Source: Desulfobacteraceae bacterium | Lineage (GTDB): Bacteria; Desulfobacterota; Desulfobacteria; Desulfobacterales; Desulfobacteraceae | Direction of reading: 5' to 3' | Assembly: GCA_003354055.1 (NCBI GenBank) | Contig: PIVQ01000085.1 | Span: 1 to 17,176, forward strand | DNA: 17,176 nt | Notes under the pieces: model-generated | What the model saw: the letters and a program-made list of their open reading frames with translations, nothing else | Database searches by the model: none | What the model was told of the DNA's origin: nothing | In this document: in pieces, positions 1 through 6,487 of the stretch | How the letters are laid out: every line of letters starts with the position of its first letter | Position numbering within the stretch: position 1 is the stretch's first letter | Program-made: the position numbers and the translations under genes

Positions 1-7
1 TCGGCTC

Positions 8-105
8 CAAAATTACTTGATCTTTTGCTTTCAAAATACCCAGTCTTTTAAGGGGTTTTGGAAACAAGTTTCTGCCCTTCAGGGTATTTAGATCAAGTTA
101 TTTTG
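8..105. repeat. Nested inverted repeat, possible structured element
   Basis: The outer arms 8-22 and 91-105 are complementary over 15 bp with one mismatch. Inner arms 34-41 and 82-89 pair perfectly over 8 bp. A small hairpin, GAAAC/GTTTC with a 2-nt loop, sits at 61-72 in the centre. There is no T-run typical of an intrinsic terminator directly after the outer arm. It could be an element end, a structured RNA, or the terminator of a gene left of the window. I do not recognise a known RNA family. Confidence 0.45.
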
Positions 106-118
106 TAACGATTCCTAA

Positions 119-214
119 GATCCTCACGAGTGCGGTGCATATGCCTGGAACAAGTTGATCTACGGGTCCGCATCTCTTGTAAATTTTAATGGTATCCGAC
201 TTGAAACGTTTTAA
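119..214 (+). pseudogene. Possible C-terminal remnant of an IS630-like transposase
   Basis: A 31-codon open stretch (stop 212-214) follows an in-frame stop at 116-118. It reads like a protein tail, with a C-x-x-x-A-W-N-K-L-I motif near the middle. This resembles from memory the C-terminal C-x-x-A-W-N-x-L segment of IS630-family transposases. There is no start codon, no ribosome binding site and no upstream open frame in this phase, so if real it is a decayed fragment. The stretch is short enough to be chance. Confidence 0.25.
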
Positions 215-387
215 ACCCTGACCAATCATTCACTATCAAGGCCAATTCACGTTGTAAATAGATATTCAACTGTATTTGAAAAAGCATAGCCATGTAAATT
301 AATTCTTTCATTCAGCTATATTTAGGTATTCGTTCAGAAATGGTTAGAATTGCAGATTTGTAACTACAAACTATGGTTTCTCATTGA
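215..387. other. AT-rich intergenic stretch
   Basis: This is the rest of the non-coding DNA left of recJ, between the possible transposase remnant and the recJ promoter. It is AT-rich. I see no open frame with a ribosome binding site, no tRNA-like fold and no strong hairpin in it. Confidence 0.5.
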
Positions 388-416
388 TTGACTTTAGGAC
401 ACACACCCGATATAAA
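388..416 (+). promoter_or_regulatory. Sigma70-type promoter for recJ
   Basis: TTGACT at 388-393 and TATAAA at 411-416 are separated by exactly 17 bp, each with 5 of 6 consensus bases. The expected transcription start is near 423, only about 8 nt before the recJ ATG at 431. There is no purine-rich Shine-Dalgarno in that interval, so the transcript would be nearly leaderless. Confidence 0.65.
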
Positions 417-430
417 ACTCTCACTTAATC

Positions 431-2134
431 ATGGATACTCAACTCACATATGCTGCGCCTGACAAGGCATTGGTTCAAGGGCTTATTGATGCTCTGGACT
501 GTCACCCCATTCTGGCCGGACTTCTTGTTGACCGGGGGGTAACTGCGCCTGACGCGGCCCGTTTTTTTCTGGATCCTGATTTTAGTCACCTGAGCAACCC
601 CTTTGAACTCAAGGATATGGCTGCAGGTGTTGAACGAATATATACAGCTGTCACCAATAAAGAGAAGATTCTAATCTTTGGTGATTTTGATGCAGACGGG
701 GTTACTGCCACATCCATGGTTTATGAGTTCCTTTGCCTGGTTGAAGCGGATGTGACCTGGTACATTCCCCATAGAACCAAAGAGGGGTACAGCCTTTATC
801 CTCATCACATAGAGAAGTCCGTGGACATGAATGTGGACCTGATCATTACCGTTGACTGCGGGATCAGTGCCAATGAGGCCATTGAAGCTGCCACTGCCGA
901 AGATATTGATGTGATTGTCACGGATCACCATGAGCCAGGGGACTCGATCCCGCAAGCTTTGGCCGTCATAAACCCCAAGCAGACAGACTGCAGTGCCGGA
1001 CTTGACTATCTTGCCGGGGTGGGGGTTGCATTTTATCTTGTCATGGCCCTGCGAAAATATTTTCGGGAAAAACAAATCTGGGAACGGATTGAAGAACCAA
1101 GTCTGACCGATTTTCTGGATCTGTTTACCATCGGTACCATAGGGGATATGGTCCCATTGATCCTGGATAATCGGTCTCTGTGTGTGGCAGGAATGCGGCA
1201 GATCAAACAGGGGAAAAGACCGGGGATAAAAGCCTTGGCCAATGCTGCCCGGATTGATCTCAGCAAAATGGACTCCGATGATATTTCCTTTAAAATTGTT
1301 CCGAGAATCAATGCTGCCGGCCGCATGTCCCATGCCAGAATCTGCGTGACCCATCTGACAGCACCAGGGATTAGCGAGGCCAGGACCAGTGCCCAGCTTT
1401 TGGATGACCTGAACCTGAAGCGCCAGCATATTGAACGAGAAATTGTTCAAAACATTGAAATCCGGATTCAAAACACCCCTTCCCTTCTGGACGGCCGCCT
1501 TATTGTACTGTGGGACAGCCGGTGGGAAGCCTCTGTTCTCGGAATTGCCGCATCAAGGCTTTCCAGGAAATATGTTTGTCCGGTTGTGTTGCTGTCGTTG
1601 AAAAACGGTATTGCCACCGGATCCTGCCGGAGTGTCAATCAGATAAATATTCATCAGGCCCTTGGGGAAATTTCAGAACTTCTTGAGAAATTTGGGGGCC
1701 ATACAATGGCTGCCGGCCTTACACTTAAAGAAGAGAATCTTGAAAAGCTAAAACCCGGGTTGCAGCGTTATTTTGAAACCCATTATTCAGATGCGGATTT
1801 TGCAAAAACCGTAATAATTGATTCAGAACTTGCCCTGGAGGATATCACTCTTGATCTTGTCCGTGAGATCGACAGGCTCAGACCTTTTGGTACAGCCAAT
1901 CCGGAACCTGTTTTTATGACCCGCAACCTTTGGGTGGCAAACTCCCACATCATCGGTACCTGTCATCGTAAAATGATGCTCAAAGGAGAATCAACCGCGT
2001 ACCAGGTTGAGGCCCTTCATTTTAATCTGCCTTCCACAACGGACCTGCCCGCTTTTTACAGCAAAATTCTCTTTAAGCTCAAGGTGAATAAATTCAAGGC
2101 AAATTCCCCTCAAATGATAATTCAGGACATTTAG
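431..2134 (+). CDS. recJ: Single-stranded-DNA-specific 5'-3' exonuclease RecJ
   Basis: RecJ degrades single-stranded DNA 5' to 3' in recombination and mismatch or base-excision repair, using two metal ions. The 567 residues are close to the length of the E. coli protein. All hallmark motifs are present: the DHH-family motif GDFDADG at residues 84-90, the VDCG motif at 141-144, the name-giving DHH at 165-167, and G-D-M-V-P-L at 238-243. The DHHA1 segment carries G-S-C-R-S near 397-401 and GGHTMAAG at 422-429. The remaining C-terminal part fits the OB-fold DNA-binding region. The N-terminus (H-P-I-L-A-x-L-L-V-x-R-G) matches typical RecJ starts, so ATG 431 is accepted although no Shine-Dalgarno precedes it. 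It is monocistronic as far as can be seen, and the next gene has its own promoter. Confidence 0.96.
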   Translation: MDTQLTYAAPDKALVQGLIDALDCHPILAGLLVDRGVTAPDAARFFLDPDFSHLSNPFELKDMAAGVERIYTAVTNKEKILIFGDFDADGVTATSMVYEFLCLVEADVTWYIPHRTKEGYSLYPHHIEKSVDMNVDLIITVDCGISANEAIEAATAEDIDVIVTDHHEPGDSIPQALAVINPKQTDCSAGLDYLAGVGVAFYLVMALRKYFREKQIWERIEEPSLTDFLDLFTIGTIGDMVPLILDNRSLCVAGMRQIKQGKRPGIKALANAARIDLSKMDSDDISFKIVPRINAAGRMSHARICVTHLTAPGISEARTSAQLLDDLNLKRQHIEREIVQNIEIRIQNTPSLLDGRLIVLWDSRWEASVLGIAASRLSRKYVCPVVLLSLKNGIATGSCRSVNQINIHQALGEISELLEKFGGHTMAAGLTLKEENLEKLKPGLQRYFETHYSDADFAKTVIIDSELALEDITLDLVREIDRLRPFGTANPEPVFMTRNLWVANSHIIGTCHRKMMLKGESTAYQVEALHFNLPSTTDLPAFYSKILFKLKVNKFKANSPQMIIQDI

Positions 2135-2188
2135 CACCTGACCGTAAACCGCTAATTTTAATCTCCCTTTTTTATCGGATTCAATCAC

Positions 2189-2204
2189 TTTTAGCTTGCT
2201 AAAA
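2189..2204. promoter_or_regulatory. 16-bp palindrome overlapping a -35 box, candidate operator
   Basis: TTTTAGC (2189-2195) and GCTAAAA (2198-2204) form a perfect inverted repeat with a 2-nt centre. The right half overlaps the -35 hexamer (2196-2201) of the promoter for the gene at 2275. That position suits a repressor or activator site. A weak recJ terminator is less likely because no T-run follows. Confidence 0.4.
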
Positions 2205-2224
2205 TCAGGGGGGTTTAATATAAT
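2196..2224 (+). promoter_or_regulatory. Promoter for the gene at 2275
   Basis: TTGCTA (2196-2201) and a perfect TATAAT (2219-2224) are spaced by 17 bp. The predicted transcription start is near 2231, giving a leader of about 44 nt that contains the AAGGA ribosome binding site. Confidence 0.55.
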
Positions 2225-2274
2225 TGTTGATTAGCGTTTAACGACTTTGTTAAGTTAATTTGAAGGATATATCC

Positions 2275-2703
2275 ATGGGAAAAATTTTCTACACCGGAAA
2301 CAGAGAGTCCAAGCTTCTTTCAAAGATAGAATCTTCTAAAGAGCGTGAAAGAATAAAAACCATCAGCACCATCCGGGACAACATTGATTACTTCAGTAAC
2401 AAAGTCTCAATGAAGCTTATTGAATCCGGCCTGATCGAAACCGTCAGTAAATCCAGCATCGAAAATCAGATCGCCAGATGCCTGGACACCATGTGTCATG
2501 CAGAGGATTTTGATATTGATTATGCCGTAGCCCCCTTTAGAACCCTGATTTCAAATCCTAATATTGCAAGCCTCTATCTCACTGCCTTTATAGTTGAAAA
2601 ACTCATTGACCACAAAGATGTCATTGATGTTTTCGGCAGTGACGACGACATTTATTTTTGCATTCAAAAGGAATTGACAGATCTGCTGGAAACCAGAGGG
2701 TAA
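2275..2703 (+). CDS. Conserved-looking hypothetical protein, 142 aa
   Basis: I do not recognise this protein. It is acidic to neutral, predicted mostly helical, and has no signal peptide, membrane segment or recognisable catalytic motif. A basic, Ser/Glu-rich N-terminal part (about residues 1-40, many K, R and E) leads into a helical region with a Cys near C-L-D-T-M-C-H and a charged C-terminus. The start chosen is ATG 2275, because AAGGA lies 7 nt upstream. An in-frame TTG at 2260 would add five residues but has no ribosome binding site. The gene has its own sigma70-like promoter overlapped by a palindrome, and is followed by a long hairpin repeat. Codon use looks native. Function cannot be inferred. 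Confidence 0.8.
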   Translation: MGKIFYTGNRESKLLSKIESSKERERIKTISTIRDNIDYFSNKVSMKLIESGLIETVSKSSIENQIARCLDTMCHAEDFDIDYAVAPFRTLISNPNIASLYLTAFIVEKLIDHKDVIDVFGSDDDIYFCIQKELTDLLETRG

Positions 2704-2765
2704 CCCCCCCCGGCTAAGTCCCCCCTAAAAAATTAGAATTTTCTTCAGTATCAGGCACCGACTCG

Positions 2766-2891
2766 GTGTTTGGATGAAAAATTATCCATATGCAAGGCGC
2801 AAAGGTTTTTGAAACCGGAGTGTACTATTGTACATGAGGCTTTCAAAAACCTGCAGCAACGAAGCAGATGGATAAGTTTTCATCCAAACAC
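2766..2891. repeat. Long hairpin repeat between convergent genes
   Basis: The outer arms 2766-2780 and 2877-2891 pair perfectly over 15 bp. After one mismatch, 2782-2789 and 2868-2875 pair over 8 bp. A second helix, 2803-2814 with 2841-2852, pairs over 12 bp. A small hairpin TGTAC/GTACA with a 4-nt loop sits at 2821-2834. The whole 126 bp therefore folds into one long cruciform-like hairpin. It lies between the convergent genes at 2275 and nikO, and its right end is the first base of the nikO stop codon. I recall very similar sequences (with the core CCGGAGTGTAC...GTACATGAGG) as dispersed repeats in Desulfobacteraceae, which suggests a MITE- or REP-like element. It could also act as a bidirectional terminator. 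Confidence 0.75.
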
Positions 2892-3637
2892 TATTTGTGG
2901 ATGTGGGGGTGGCGCCCGTGTTTGTGTACATGTTCATGATGATGGACATGAATTTCCTCATCCGTAAGGATCCTGCCCTCTTCCATAGAAAATATTTTGT
3001 CTGTCACGGAATTGAGAAAATCAAATTCATGGGAAATGATCAGATAGGAAATATCAAGGTTGTTCAGTATATCGATAAGTTTTTGTTTGACTCCGGAATC
3101 AAGACCTGAGGTCGGTTCATCCAGAAGCAGGACCTCCGGAGACATGGCCAGAACGGCTGCCAAGGCGACAAGGCGTTTCTGGCCGCCGCTGAGACGATGG
3201 GTGATGCGGGTTTCAAAGTCTTCTATACCCAGGGTGTGAAGCGTTTTTCTGGCCGTGTCCATTGCCTCGTTTCGGGAGGCACCAAGATTTAAAGGGCCAA
3301 AGGCTACATCATCCAGTACCGTGGGGCAGAACAATTGATCGTCCGAATCCTGAAACAGTAGCCCCACCCGGGTTCTTATCCCTGAAAAATCTTCTTCTTT
3401 TTCCATGGGCCGGTCAAATATTCTTATACTGCCGGATTCAGGCCGGCACAGCCCCATAATGGTATGAAGTAATGTCGTTTTCCCGGTGCCGTTGGGGGCC
3501 ATAAGGCCAATGCGGTCTCCGGACCGGATTTCAAAGCTAAGGTTGTTCAATACCGGTGTGTCAGCTCCGGGATAGGTATAAGAAATATTTTCAAGCTTGA
3601 TAATACCGGTGTTTTTGGAGTGCGAATCAGAGTTCAT
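2891..3637 (-). CDS. nikO: Nickel/cobalt ECF transporter ATPase NikO (CbiO-like)
   Basis: This is the ATP-hydrolysing A-component of an energy-coupling-factor importer, acting with NikQ and NikM in the cytoplasmic membrane. The 248 residues contain a Walker A (APNGTGKT, 47-54, with Ala where Gly is usual at the first position), a Q-loop near F-Q-D (95-97), the ABC signature LSGGQ (149-153), a Walker B ending L-L-L-D-E-P (170-175) and the switch H203 in I-S-H-E. The C-terminus is unusual: ten of the last 19 residues are histidine (from H230), a likely metal-binding tail. Its ATG overlaps the nikQ stop by one base (TAATG), so translation is probably coupled. The symbol rests on context, and CbiO for cobalt cannot be excluded. 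Confidence 0.9.
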   Translation of the reverse strand: MNSDSHSKNTGIIKLENISYTYPGADTPVLNNLSFEIRSGDRIGLMAPNGTGKTTLLHTIMGLCRPESGSIRIFDRPMEKEEDFSGIRTRVGLLFQDSDDQLFCPTVLDDVAFGPLNLGASRNEAMDTARKTLHTLGIEDFETRITHRLSGGQKRLVALAAVLAMSPEVLLLDEPTSGLDSGVKQKLIDILNNLDISYLIISHEFDFLNSVTDKIFSMEEGRILTDEEIHVHHHEHVHKHGRHPHIHK

Positions 3638-4395
3638 TAATATATCCAGAGCTTTTCAATTAACAAAAGGGCTGTTCCTGCAATTAGCATTACACAGAGG
3701 AAAACGGAGTTTAACCCATTGGGCGCATACACGTCAAGGGTGTGAAATTTTTGGTTAAATCCACGGCAGAGCATAGCCTGATAAACCCGATTGGCCCTGT
3801 GGGAGGCCCTGACAAAAAGCATACCTGCAAGATAGGCAAAGGTTTTATAAGAATGAAGGTTGGTGCCGGGTGTAAATCCCCTGAATCGGGCTGCTCTGAG
3901 CAGGCGTCGGTATTCCTCCCGGATTACCGCAATATACCGGTACGTCATAAGCAGAAGAAAGACCAGCTTGTCAGGGACCCTGAGCTGATGAAGCCCAGCT
4001 CCTAAGGAAGCAATGGGCATGGTAATGATCAGAGCGGAAAATATCAGCAGGATAGCAACTGCCTTGAGGGTAATTTGCGCACTCAGGACAATTCCGGCAT
4101 AACTGATTTTAATCCATCCATATTCAAAAATTATATCAGCGGTAAAGGTTAACGGCAGAAAGATCCAGATCATGATCAGAAACCAGAACAACGGTTTTAA
4201 CCGTCCCATGACCTGGGCAGGAGTTAGCCTTGCTAAGGCCACCAAAACCATACCAAGCATAAGATAGCCTGATGCAACCCCGATATGATCACACAATGCC
4301 GCGGCAAAAGAGAGAAAAAATGCAACCACAATTCGGGTTTTCGGATCCAGCTTGTGGATGGGGGAGTCACCGTATTCCAGGGAGTGATCAAGCAT
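3637..4395 (-). CDS. nikQ: ECF transporter transmembrane coupling protein NikQ (CbiQ-like)
   Basis: This is the T-component that couples the ATPase NikO to the substrate-binding NikM. The 252 residues carry several hydrophobic spans (roughly 23-55, 68-88, 108-130, 143-158 and a final one near 228-248). The N-terminal H-K-L-D-P-K-T-R motif is typical of CbiQ. Both Ala-Arg-Gly-type coupling motifs are visible: R-A-A-R-F-R-G at 167-173 and A-M-L-C-R-G-F at 207-213. The start ATG 4395 is preceded by a near-perfect ribosome binding site (AAAGGAGG, about 6 nt away) lying inside nikL. The gene overlaps the nikL end by 8 nt and nikO by 1 nt. Confidence 0.92.
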   Translation of the reverse strand: MLDHSLEYGDSPIHKLDPKTRIVVAFFLSFAAALCDHIGVASGYLMLGMVLVALARLTPAQVMGRLKPLFWFLIMIWIFLPLTFTADIIFEYGWIKISYAGIVLSAQITLKAVAILLIFSALIITMPIASLGAGLHQLRVPDKLVFLLLMTYRYIAVIREEYRRLLRAARFRGFTPGTNLHSYKTFAYLAGMLFVRASHRANRVYQAMLCRGFNQKFHTLDVYAPNGLNSVFLCVMLIAGTALLLIEKLWIY

Positions 4396-4894
4396 CGGTT
4401 CCTCCTTTGGACTTGGATTTCATCCGTTTGGCCACCAAAGCCAGTCCGAATATCACCGCAATCCCTGCAATGATCCTGAGAGGATCGGTTCCCTTTCCTA
4501 CCGGACTTTCCTTTTGGGGTTCGGGTACTAAAACTTTATCGGAAACAGATGCGAACTCATCAGCCTGTATGGTCCAGGACCCTTTGTGTCCGGTCCCTGC
4601 TTCAAGCTCAATAATCATATCTGTTGAAAATGAGGCAGGCGTTTTGAATACGTGGCGGCCCTGAGCATCTGTTTTTCCTTCATAGATGAGGTTTTGGGCC
4701 GGATCATAGGCTTTTATCACACAGTTTTTGGCCGGCCGTTTGCTGCCGAATCCTGCTTCAACATTGATATTGCCGTCTTCTACCCAGCCAAAGACCACTA
4801 CCTTATGGGCCAGGGCCGAATCGATCCAGACAACCTGACCTATGATCAATAAGGATAGAAAAGTACCAACGATTGTTTTTTGTAGAATTTTCAT
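4388..4894 (-). CDS. nikL: NikL-like periplasmic-facing component of nickel ECF transporter
   Basis: NikL and NikK are accessory proteins that accompany NikM in ECF transporters lacking NikN. The 168-residue protein has an N-terminal signal or anchor segment (residues 8-29), a beta-rich carboxypeptidase-regulatory-like domain (about 32-115) including G-x-G-H-K-G-S-W, and a C-terminal hydrophobic span (about 140-156) followed by a basic tail. It therefore probably faces the periplasm and is anchored by the C-terminus. If signal peptidase cuts after A-L-A at residue 29, the mature protein begins with His30. An in-frame start upstream at 4972 lies inside nikM. ATG 4894 was chosen because AAAAAGG lies 6 nt upstream and only 1 nt separates it from the nikM stop. 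Confidence 0.85.
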   Translation of the reverse strand: MKILQKTIVGTFLSLLIIGQVVWIDSALAHKVVVFGWVEDGNINVEAGFGSKRPAKNCVIKAYDPAQNLIYEGKTDAQGRHVFKTPASFSTDMIIELEAGTGHKGSWTIQADEFASVSDKVLVPEPQKESPVGKGTDPLRIIAGIAVIFGLALVAKRMKSKSKGGTDA

Positions 4895-4895
4895 A

Positions 4896-5498
4896 TTAAA
4901 CCTTTTTAGGCAGAATTTCCGGATAGACTCTGACCAAAAAAGAGATACAGAATCCTGTGATAATCCCTTCAATGATCATCACAGGAATATGGCCGGAAAT
5001 AATGGCGATACTTGTCTTTAAAAATTGTTCATCCGTAAACCAGAGTGCTGCCCCCAGGAGCATGCATGAGCCGAAAATGGATACCAGACCTGCGAGAAAC
5101 CCGGCCATAAAGTTAAGTTTCTGGGATAATCCCAACAGAGGTAAAAACATGTAATGGACTGCAACTGCCGGAACCGCCATGATCAGGGCATTGACACCCA
5201 GGGCCGTGAGGCCGCCGTATTGGAAAAGCAGGGATTGGAGAATCAGGGCCGTAAGGATGGCCGGAAAAGCTGCCAGCCCCAGCAGCAGTCCCACCACCCC
5301 GTTTAATATCAGATGAACGCTTACAGGACCGATATTGACATGAATCAGGGAGGCCACAAAAAAGGCTGAGGCCAGCATGGCCACATGGACCATCTTATCA
5401 TAGTTGATTCTCGCAAGCCCAAGGGCTGTGCAGCCGATGGTAACGACTGCACCTGCCCCGAGCACGGTACCGGATAAGACACCTTCGGAAATATGCAT
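4896..5498 (-). CDS. nikM: Nickel/cobalt ECF substrate-capture protein NikM (CbiM-like)
   Basis: This is the membrane S-component that binds the metal ion. The 200-residue protein starts M-H-I-S-E-G, the diagnostic CbiM/NikM N-terminus, in which the terminal amine and His2 are known metal ligands. H62 in S-V-H-L-I-L-N-G fits the second conserved ligand loop. About six or seven hydrophobic helices fill the chain. Nine extra residues are open upstream in frame, but only the ATG at 5498 gives the essential M-H start, and AGGA precedes it. It lies 4 nt after nikK and 1 nt before nikL. Metal choice (nickel versus cobalt) rests on the NikK/NikL partners and is not proven. Confidence 0.93.
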   Translation of the reverse strand: MHISEGVLSGTVLGAGAVVTIGCTALGLARINYDKMVHVAMLASAFFVASLIHVNIGPVSVHLILNGVVGLLLGLAAFPAILTALILQSLLFQYGGLTALGVNALIMAVPAVAVHYMFLPLLGLSQKLNFMAGFLAGLVSIFGSCMLLGAALWFTDEQFLKTSIAIISGHIPVMIIEGIITGFCISFLVRVYPEILPKKV

Positions 5499-5502
5499 AA
5501 AT

Positions 5503-6285
5503 TTAGTTTTCCTGCCAGTTTTCAAATTTAACCCAGATAACAGCGCCTAACTCTATATCTTTTTTTTCACCTTCATGCACCATTTTTTTATCTGAGGTAT
5601 TCAGGGCGGCAAATCCCCACCATCCTGCAACCGGTACTGCATAGGAAAACACGCCGTTCTGATCGGCCTTTACCACCTGGGTGATCATCTCTTCGGAAGG
5701 TGCCTTGGCATTGAGGTCCTTATTATAATATTCAATTTCAACTTCGGCATATGGAACGGCTTTGCCGTCCAGTTTAACAATTCCCTGGAAGATATTGCCC
5801 GCATAAAGCCCAAGGGGTCTTGTCAGGGGAACAATCTCTGTTTTGAGACCCAGTTCTTCATCCCAGCCTGAGTCATCTCCAAATGCTGCGATAATGGTTT
5901 TAGTATAATGAACAATAAAGCAGTCTTCCGCAGGTTCCCAATAGGGGTGGGGTTCCATGACAAAGGCATGTGCACCCGGGCGCTTGACTTTGTAGGTCAA
6001 CTGCCAGGCCGGATGATCCATTACACTAAATGGTTTAATATCTTTGACCAAATCGGTTTTCTTCCCGTCTTTAACCAGAAATAAGGCGTCTGGTTTGACC
6101 ATTTCCATGCCGATCCCCTCAAAGGGATGGGAAAATGATATATTCAGGGTGACCCCGCGCGGGTCATCAGGGGCAACCATGTTGTCCTGCGGGATGACCA
6201 TACCGAAATGGGCAAAACAGACAGGAATAAAGGAAAACATCATTACAACTACAAGTATGGGTACAAGGGTCAGTTTCAATTTCAT
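5503..6285 (-). CDS. nikK: NikK-like DUF4198 periplasmic protein, nickel uptake
   Basis: This is the first gene of the nickel transport operon. The 260-residue protein has a clear signal peptide (basic M-K-L-K start, hydrophobic 5-22, cut expected after C-F-A at 25), leaving a mature N-terminus H-F-G-M-V-I-P. That is the characteristic beginning of the DUF4198 family associated with metal uptake. The body is beta-rich, with an Ig-like first half and a second half containing P-Y-A-E-V-E-I-E-Y and G-V-F-S-Y, like carboxypeptidase-regulatory or transthyretin-type folds. It probably captures or delivers Ni or Co to NikM in the periplasm. Start 6285 was chosen over an open in-frame extension to 6423 because of the signal peptide and the GGAG site 7 nt upstream. 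Confidence 0.86.
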   Translation of the reverse strand: MKLKLTLVPILVVVMMFSFIPVCFAHFGMVIPQDNMVAPDDPRGVTLNISFSHPFEGIGMEMVKPDALFLVKDGKKTDLVKDIKPFSVMDHPAWQLTYKVKRPGAHAFVMEPHPYWEPAEDCFIVHYTKTIIAAFGDDSGWDEELGLKTEIVPLTRPLGLYAGNIFQGIVKLDGKAVPYAEVEIEYYNKDLNAKAPSEEMITQVVKADQNGVFSYAVPVAGWWGFAALNTSDKKMVHEGEKKDIELGAVIWVKFENWQEN

Positions 6286-6321
6286 CTTCAGTCTCCATAA
6301 TTTTATTGAGTTCAGGCCAAA

Positions 6322-6372
6322 AAAAAACCACGAAGGGAAAAGGACATCCTTTTCAAACCTTCGTGGTTTTTT
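6322..6372. terminator. Strong bidirectional intrinsic terminator
   Basis: Arms 6322-6336 and 6358-6372 pair perfectly over 15 bp, and an inner helix 6337-6344 with 6347-6354 adds 8 bp, capped by 2 nt and with a 3-nt bulge. On the minus strand the GC stem is followed by nine T (complement of 6319-6327). On the plus strand it is followed by six. It most simply ends the ydbL operon, but it lies between a promoter-like sequence (6433-6461) and nikK, so it could also be a leader attenuator. Confidence 0.85.
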
Positions 6373-6404
6373 ATATAATTTAAATCTGTGTCTTGCGTTT
6401 TGTC

Positions 6405-6430
6405 TGCAGGCTTCTGCCTGCAATTTGCAG
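6405..6430. repeat. Two overlapping, mutually exclusive hairpins/palindrome
   Basis: Hairpin A pairs 6405-6411 with 6416-6422 (7 bp, 4-nt loop). Palindrome B pairs 6418-6423 with 6425-6430 (6 bp, one central base). They share 6418-6422, so only one can form at a time. B lies at the expected transcription start of the promoter-like sequence at 6433-6461. It may be an operator, or part of a structured nik leader. Confidence 0.45.
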
Positions 6431-6432
6431 TT

Positions 6433-6461
6433 TACATATCCCGTGGGTTCAGGACTGTCAA
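6433..6461 (-). promoter_or_regulatory. Candidate promoter of the nik operon
   Basis: Read on the minus strand, a perfect TTGACA (complement of 6456-6461) is followed after 17 bp by a poor TATGTA (6433-6438), or after 19 bp by TGTAAA (6431-6436). A perfect -35 with a weak -10 is typical of activator-dependent or repressed promoters. If used, the transcript would cross the 6322-6372 hairpin before nikK. Confidence 0.4.
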
Positions 6462-6487
6462 GCTAATTTACTATTTTTTTGCCCGAT

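Noticed and set aside
671..1471. 266-aa open frame on the minus strand opposite recJ
   Set aside because: It is antisense to conserved RecJ motifs, has no recognisable domain or ribosome binding site, and its composition is what a mirrored coding strand gives.
2770..2967. 65-aa plus-strand frame across the long hairpin and the nikO end
   Set aside because: It runs through the hairpin repeat and then mirrors the His-rich nikO tail; there is no ribosome binding site.
6286..6423. 46-residue N-terminal extension of NikK
   Set aside because: The frame is open by chance through the terminator hairpin. The signal peptide and a good ribosome binding site place the start at 6285.
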